Shown here: one piece after another, positions 62,003-64,000 of the stretch | Layout of the letters: every line of letters starts with the position of its first letter | How positions within the stretch are numbered: position 1 is the first letter of the stretch | NCBI GenBank assembly: GCA_022709695.1 | Contig: JAKLII010000005.1 | Coordinates: forward strand, 124,001 to 188,000 | Source: Bacteroidota bacterium | GTDB taxonomy: Bacteria > Bacteroidota > Bacteroidia > Bacteroidales > SKPS01 | DNA length: 64,000 nucleotides | Direction: 5' to 3' | Made by a program: the position numbers and the translations under genes | Notes under the pieces: generated by a model | What the model saw: only the letters and a program-made list of their open reading frames with translations | Told to the model about the DNA's origin: nothing | Databases searched by the model: none

Positions 62003-62065
62003 GTCAGAGATATCACATAACCGACTTCCCAATAAAAATAAATCCGACTATGAAAGAATCCGGGC

Positions 62066-62434
62066 TTATTTTTTAAAGGCAAACAATACAGCCAGGACCA
62101 GAAACACAAAGGAAATAAGGTGGTTCAGCCTGAATTGCTCATTCCTGAATACGAGCAGTGCAAATGCCATAAACACCACAAGGGTAATCACCTCCTGCAG
62201 CACTTTGAGCTCAATCAGGGAAAATGGGCCTCCGTTTTCCTTATATCCGATTCGGTTGGCAGGAACCATAAAGAAATATTCGAACAGCGCGATAAACCAG
62301 CTGATAAGCACAATTGACAACAGACCCAGAGAATCGAACCATTTCAGTTCCCTGAATTTGAGATGACCGTACCAGGCCATCATCATGAAGGAATTGGAAA
62401 TCACCAGTAAAACTATCGTGGATAATATTTTCAT
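62066..62434 (-). CDS. DUF486/DMT-family small membrane protein
   Basis: 122 residues with four hydrophobic helices: [60 protein letters not shown] and [16 protein letters not shown]. The conserved [28 protein letters not shown] and [14 protein letters not shown] segments identify the DUF486 group of the drug/metabolite transporter superfamily. Substrate is unknown. A TAATTTTG -7 element lies on its strand 32 bp upstream, in the intergenic gap shared with the divergent dacB-like gene. Confidence 0.92.
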   Translation of the reverse strand: MKILSTIVLLVISNSFMMMAWYGHLKFRELKWFDSLGLLSIVLISWFIALFEYFFMVPANRIGYKENGGPFSLIELKVLQEVITLVVFMAFALLVFRNEQFRLNHLISFVFLVLAVLFAFKK

Positions 62435-62465
62435 GACAAGGTTCCGGATCGGTTACACTTGAGGG

Positions 62466-62473
62466 CAAAATTA
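62466..62473 (-). promoter_or_regulatory. -7 element of the DUF486 gene
   Basis: Minus strand reads TAATTTTG, with a TTTG 22 bp upstream. Both elements sit in the 115-bp gap before the divergent PBP4-type gene. Confidence 0.55.
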
Positions 62474-62549
62474 ACCTTTTCATGATTTGATGTCACAAAA
62501 ACAGGTATCTTAGCCCACCTCATAAACCTTCGCTTTTCCAGCAATACCA

Positions 62550-64000
62550 ATGAAATCAGTGAGTCTTCAGTCTTTGAAGTGCCGTTTTCGGAATGTACTC
62601 ATTCTGTTATCCGTTCTGCTGATCCATGGAGGGTTCATGGCAACCGGGCAGGTTTCAACCGATTCAGTTCTGCCTGGCCGTTTCGACAGCGCACTGGTAA
62701 AGTTTGATACCATTCCCCAGTTGCAAAATGCCACCTGGGGCTTTTGTGCCGTCGATATAGCTACCGGAACCATTTGGAAACAGTCGCATGCCCGCACATC
62801 CCTGATTCCGGCCTCTACCCTCAAACCCATTACCACTGCTGCCGCATTGATGCTGCTGGGTCCTGATTACCGGTTTAAAACCGTGGTGCAGTTAAGCGGA
62901 ACTACTGAAGCAACAGGGGTACATCAGGGTAATCTGGTGATATGCGGGAGTGGCGATCCAACGCTGGGATCCGACAGGTTTGGAGGTAAAACCGCCATCG
63001 ACTCATTTTTTATTGCTGTGCTTAACGAGCTGAAAAGCAGGGGTATTCAATCCATTTCCGGGCGGATTATTGCCGATGCCCCGGACATGGGGAGTCAACC
63101 TGTGATCCCTTCATGGCAGTTCGAAGATCTGGGTTACTATTTTGGGGCTGCCCCTTCAGATATCAATGTGTTTGAAAACAGCATCCTCTTTACCTTTTAC
63201 CCAGGGAAGAAACCGGGAGATCCGGCAAAGCTGGCATCCACCTTTCCGGATGCACCCTATATTGCTGTGATCAATCAGGTACTGACAGGTCCCAAAGGAT
63301 CGGGCGACAGGGTGCAGGTAACAGGAGTCCCCTGGTCGAATCAGAGAATCCTTACCGGTTCCGTACCTGCCGGGGCAAAATCTCTTTCGGTGAAGGGAAC
63401 CCTTCCTGACCCGCCTTACCAGATCGCTTATATGCTGCATAACTTCCTGGCGGCAAACGGGATTAATGTGGCTCTTCCACCCACCAACAGCCGGCTTCAG
63501 GAATGGTCAGGGGAAAAGGATACATTGGTTTCATTTCCTGTATATCAATATGTTTCACCGCCTCTCAAAGAGATCGTTTACCATATCAATATGAGGAGCG
63601 TTAACCTTTTTGCCGAAGCACTGGTAGGGGCTATTGGCGATACCCTTTACAGGCACGGAAGTACTGACGCCGGTCTGCTTGGTGTCGAGTCCTTCCTGGC
63701 AGGGAAACGGGTCAATACTGCGGGGATACGTTTGCGGGACGGGAGCGGTCTCAGCCGAAAAAATCTGCTTACCACCGAGTTTCTTGCCACAACACTGGCA
63801 TTATGCACCCGTGAACCCTGGTTCAATGATTTTTATAGCTCCTTCCCGGTTGCCGGGGAGTCGGGCAGTGTGGCGGGGATGTTTCAGAAATCCCCGGCCA
63901 GGGGAAATCTCAGGGCGAAAAGCGGAACGCTCGAAGGGGTGAAGGGATTTTGTGGCTATGCCACCAATTCCGGAGGCCGGAAGATCGCTTATGCCCTCAT
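62550..64000 (+). CDS. dacB: D-alanyl-D-alanine carboxypeptidase/endopeptidase, PBP4 type (partial, 3' end outside window)
   Basis: Peptidoglycan maturation. The frame opens at ATG 62550 and stays open to the window end, so about 483 codons are visible and the C-terminus is missing. A signal peptide (VLILLSVLLIHGGFMATG) precedes the S13-family domain. The three active-site motifs are SxxK in IPASTLKPITT (Ser-Thr-Leu-Lys), SxN in INMRSVNLFAEALVG and KTG as KSG in LRAKSGTLEGVKGF. The long insert between the first two motifs is usual in PBP4. A weak -7 element TATCTTAG lies at 62506-62513. Confidence 0.93.
   Translation, partial: MKSVSLQSLKCRFRNVLILLSVLLIHGGFMATGQVSTDSVLPGRFDSALVKFDTIPQLQNATWGFCAVDIATGTIWKQSHARTSLIPASTLKPITTAAALMLLGPDYRFKTVVQLSGTTEATGVHQGNLVICGSGDPTLGSDRFGGKTAIDSFFIAVLNELKSRGIQSISGRIIADAPDMGSQPVIPSWQFEDLGYYFGAAPSDINVFENSILFTFYPGKKPGDPAKLASTFPDAPYIAVINQVLTGPKGSGDRVQVTGVPWSNQRILTGSVPAGAKSLSVKGTLPDPPYQIAYMLHNFLAANGINVALPPTNSRLQEWSGEKDTLVSFPVYQYVSPPLKEIVYHINMRSVNLFAEALVGAIGDTLYRHGSTDAGLLGVESFLAGKRVNTAGIRLRDGSGLSRKNLLTTEFLATTLALCTREPWFNDFYSSFPVAGESGSVAGMFQKSPARGNLRAKSGTLEGVKGFCGYATNSGGRKIAYAL

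Overview
The window looks like chromosomal DNA of an uncultured or environmental member of the Bacteroidota, probably Bacteroidales-like. Four things point there: a fused lpxC-fabZ gene between lpxD and lpxA; a single-chain secDF; repeated TAnnTTTG -7 promoter elements with A-rich leaders instead of strong Shine-Dalgarno sites; and many proteins ending in a type IX secretion (T9SS) type A sorting domain. No rRNA, phage, transposase, plasmid or CRISPR gene was seen. The only RNA gene recognised is tRNA-Pro(CGG).

Layout. 1-5.8 kb: a GLUG-repeat protein cut by the window edge, proline dehydrogenase, two lipoproteins, a streptopain-like (C10) protease with a T9SS tail and a CAP-domain lipoprotein. 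5.8-13.7 kb: alanine dehydrogenase, tsaE and the T9SS response regulator porX on the minus strand, divergent from an HD phosphohydrolase followed by lpxD, lpxC-fabZ and lpxA. 13.7-19.8 kb (minus): a TIGR01212 radical SAM protein, a POT peptide transporter, a helix-hairpin-helix protein with its overlapping partner, and purE. 19.9-28.2 kb (minus): three T9SS cargo genes, two of them paralogues. The middle one carries the tail of the third, and the first has a 7-bp coding repeat just before its tail.

28.2-34.5 kb: a repeat-rich intergenic region, hpt, a fused double adenylate kinase whose second half has lost key arginines, a third adenylate kinase, obgE and a PAP2 phosphatase, then a PNPOx-like flavoprotein, an ankyrin protein and the tRNA. 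34.6-44.2 kb: nfo, a phospholipase C/P1-nuclease-like exported protein, an Omp85-like barrel, an ICMT-like methyltransferase, lpdA, an rfbC-like epimerase and uvrA. 44.2-52.2 kb: a four-copy 53-bp tandem repeat, a LOG-family protein, a gingipain-like C25 protease and an FG-GAP propeller protein, both with T9SS tails. 52.4-64 kb: secDF, a PorE-like OmpA protein with a C-terminal pseudo-retropepsin domain, purM, prfA, pyrF, mscL, a DUF486 membrane protein and a PBP4-type peptidase cut by the right edge.

How it fits together: much of the window is housekeeping (lipid A, purine and pyrimidine synthesis, translation, repair) interleaved with surface biology. PorX (regulator), SecDF (export across the inner membrane), the PorE-like protein (probable peptidoglycan anchor) and six T9SS cargo genes cover regulation, export and clients of one secretion route. 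The most unusual items are the double adenylate kinase, the pseudo-retropepsin tail, the mosaic T9SS tails with a possible phase-variable heptamer, and the families of short intergenic repeats placed next to promoters and stop codons.
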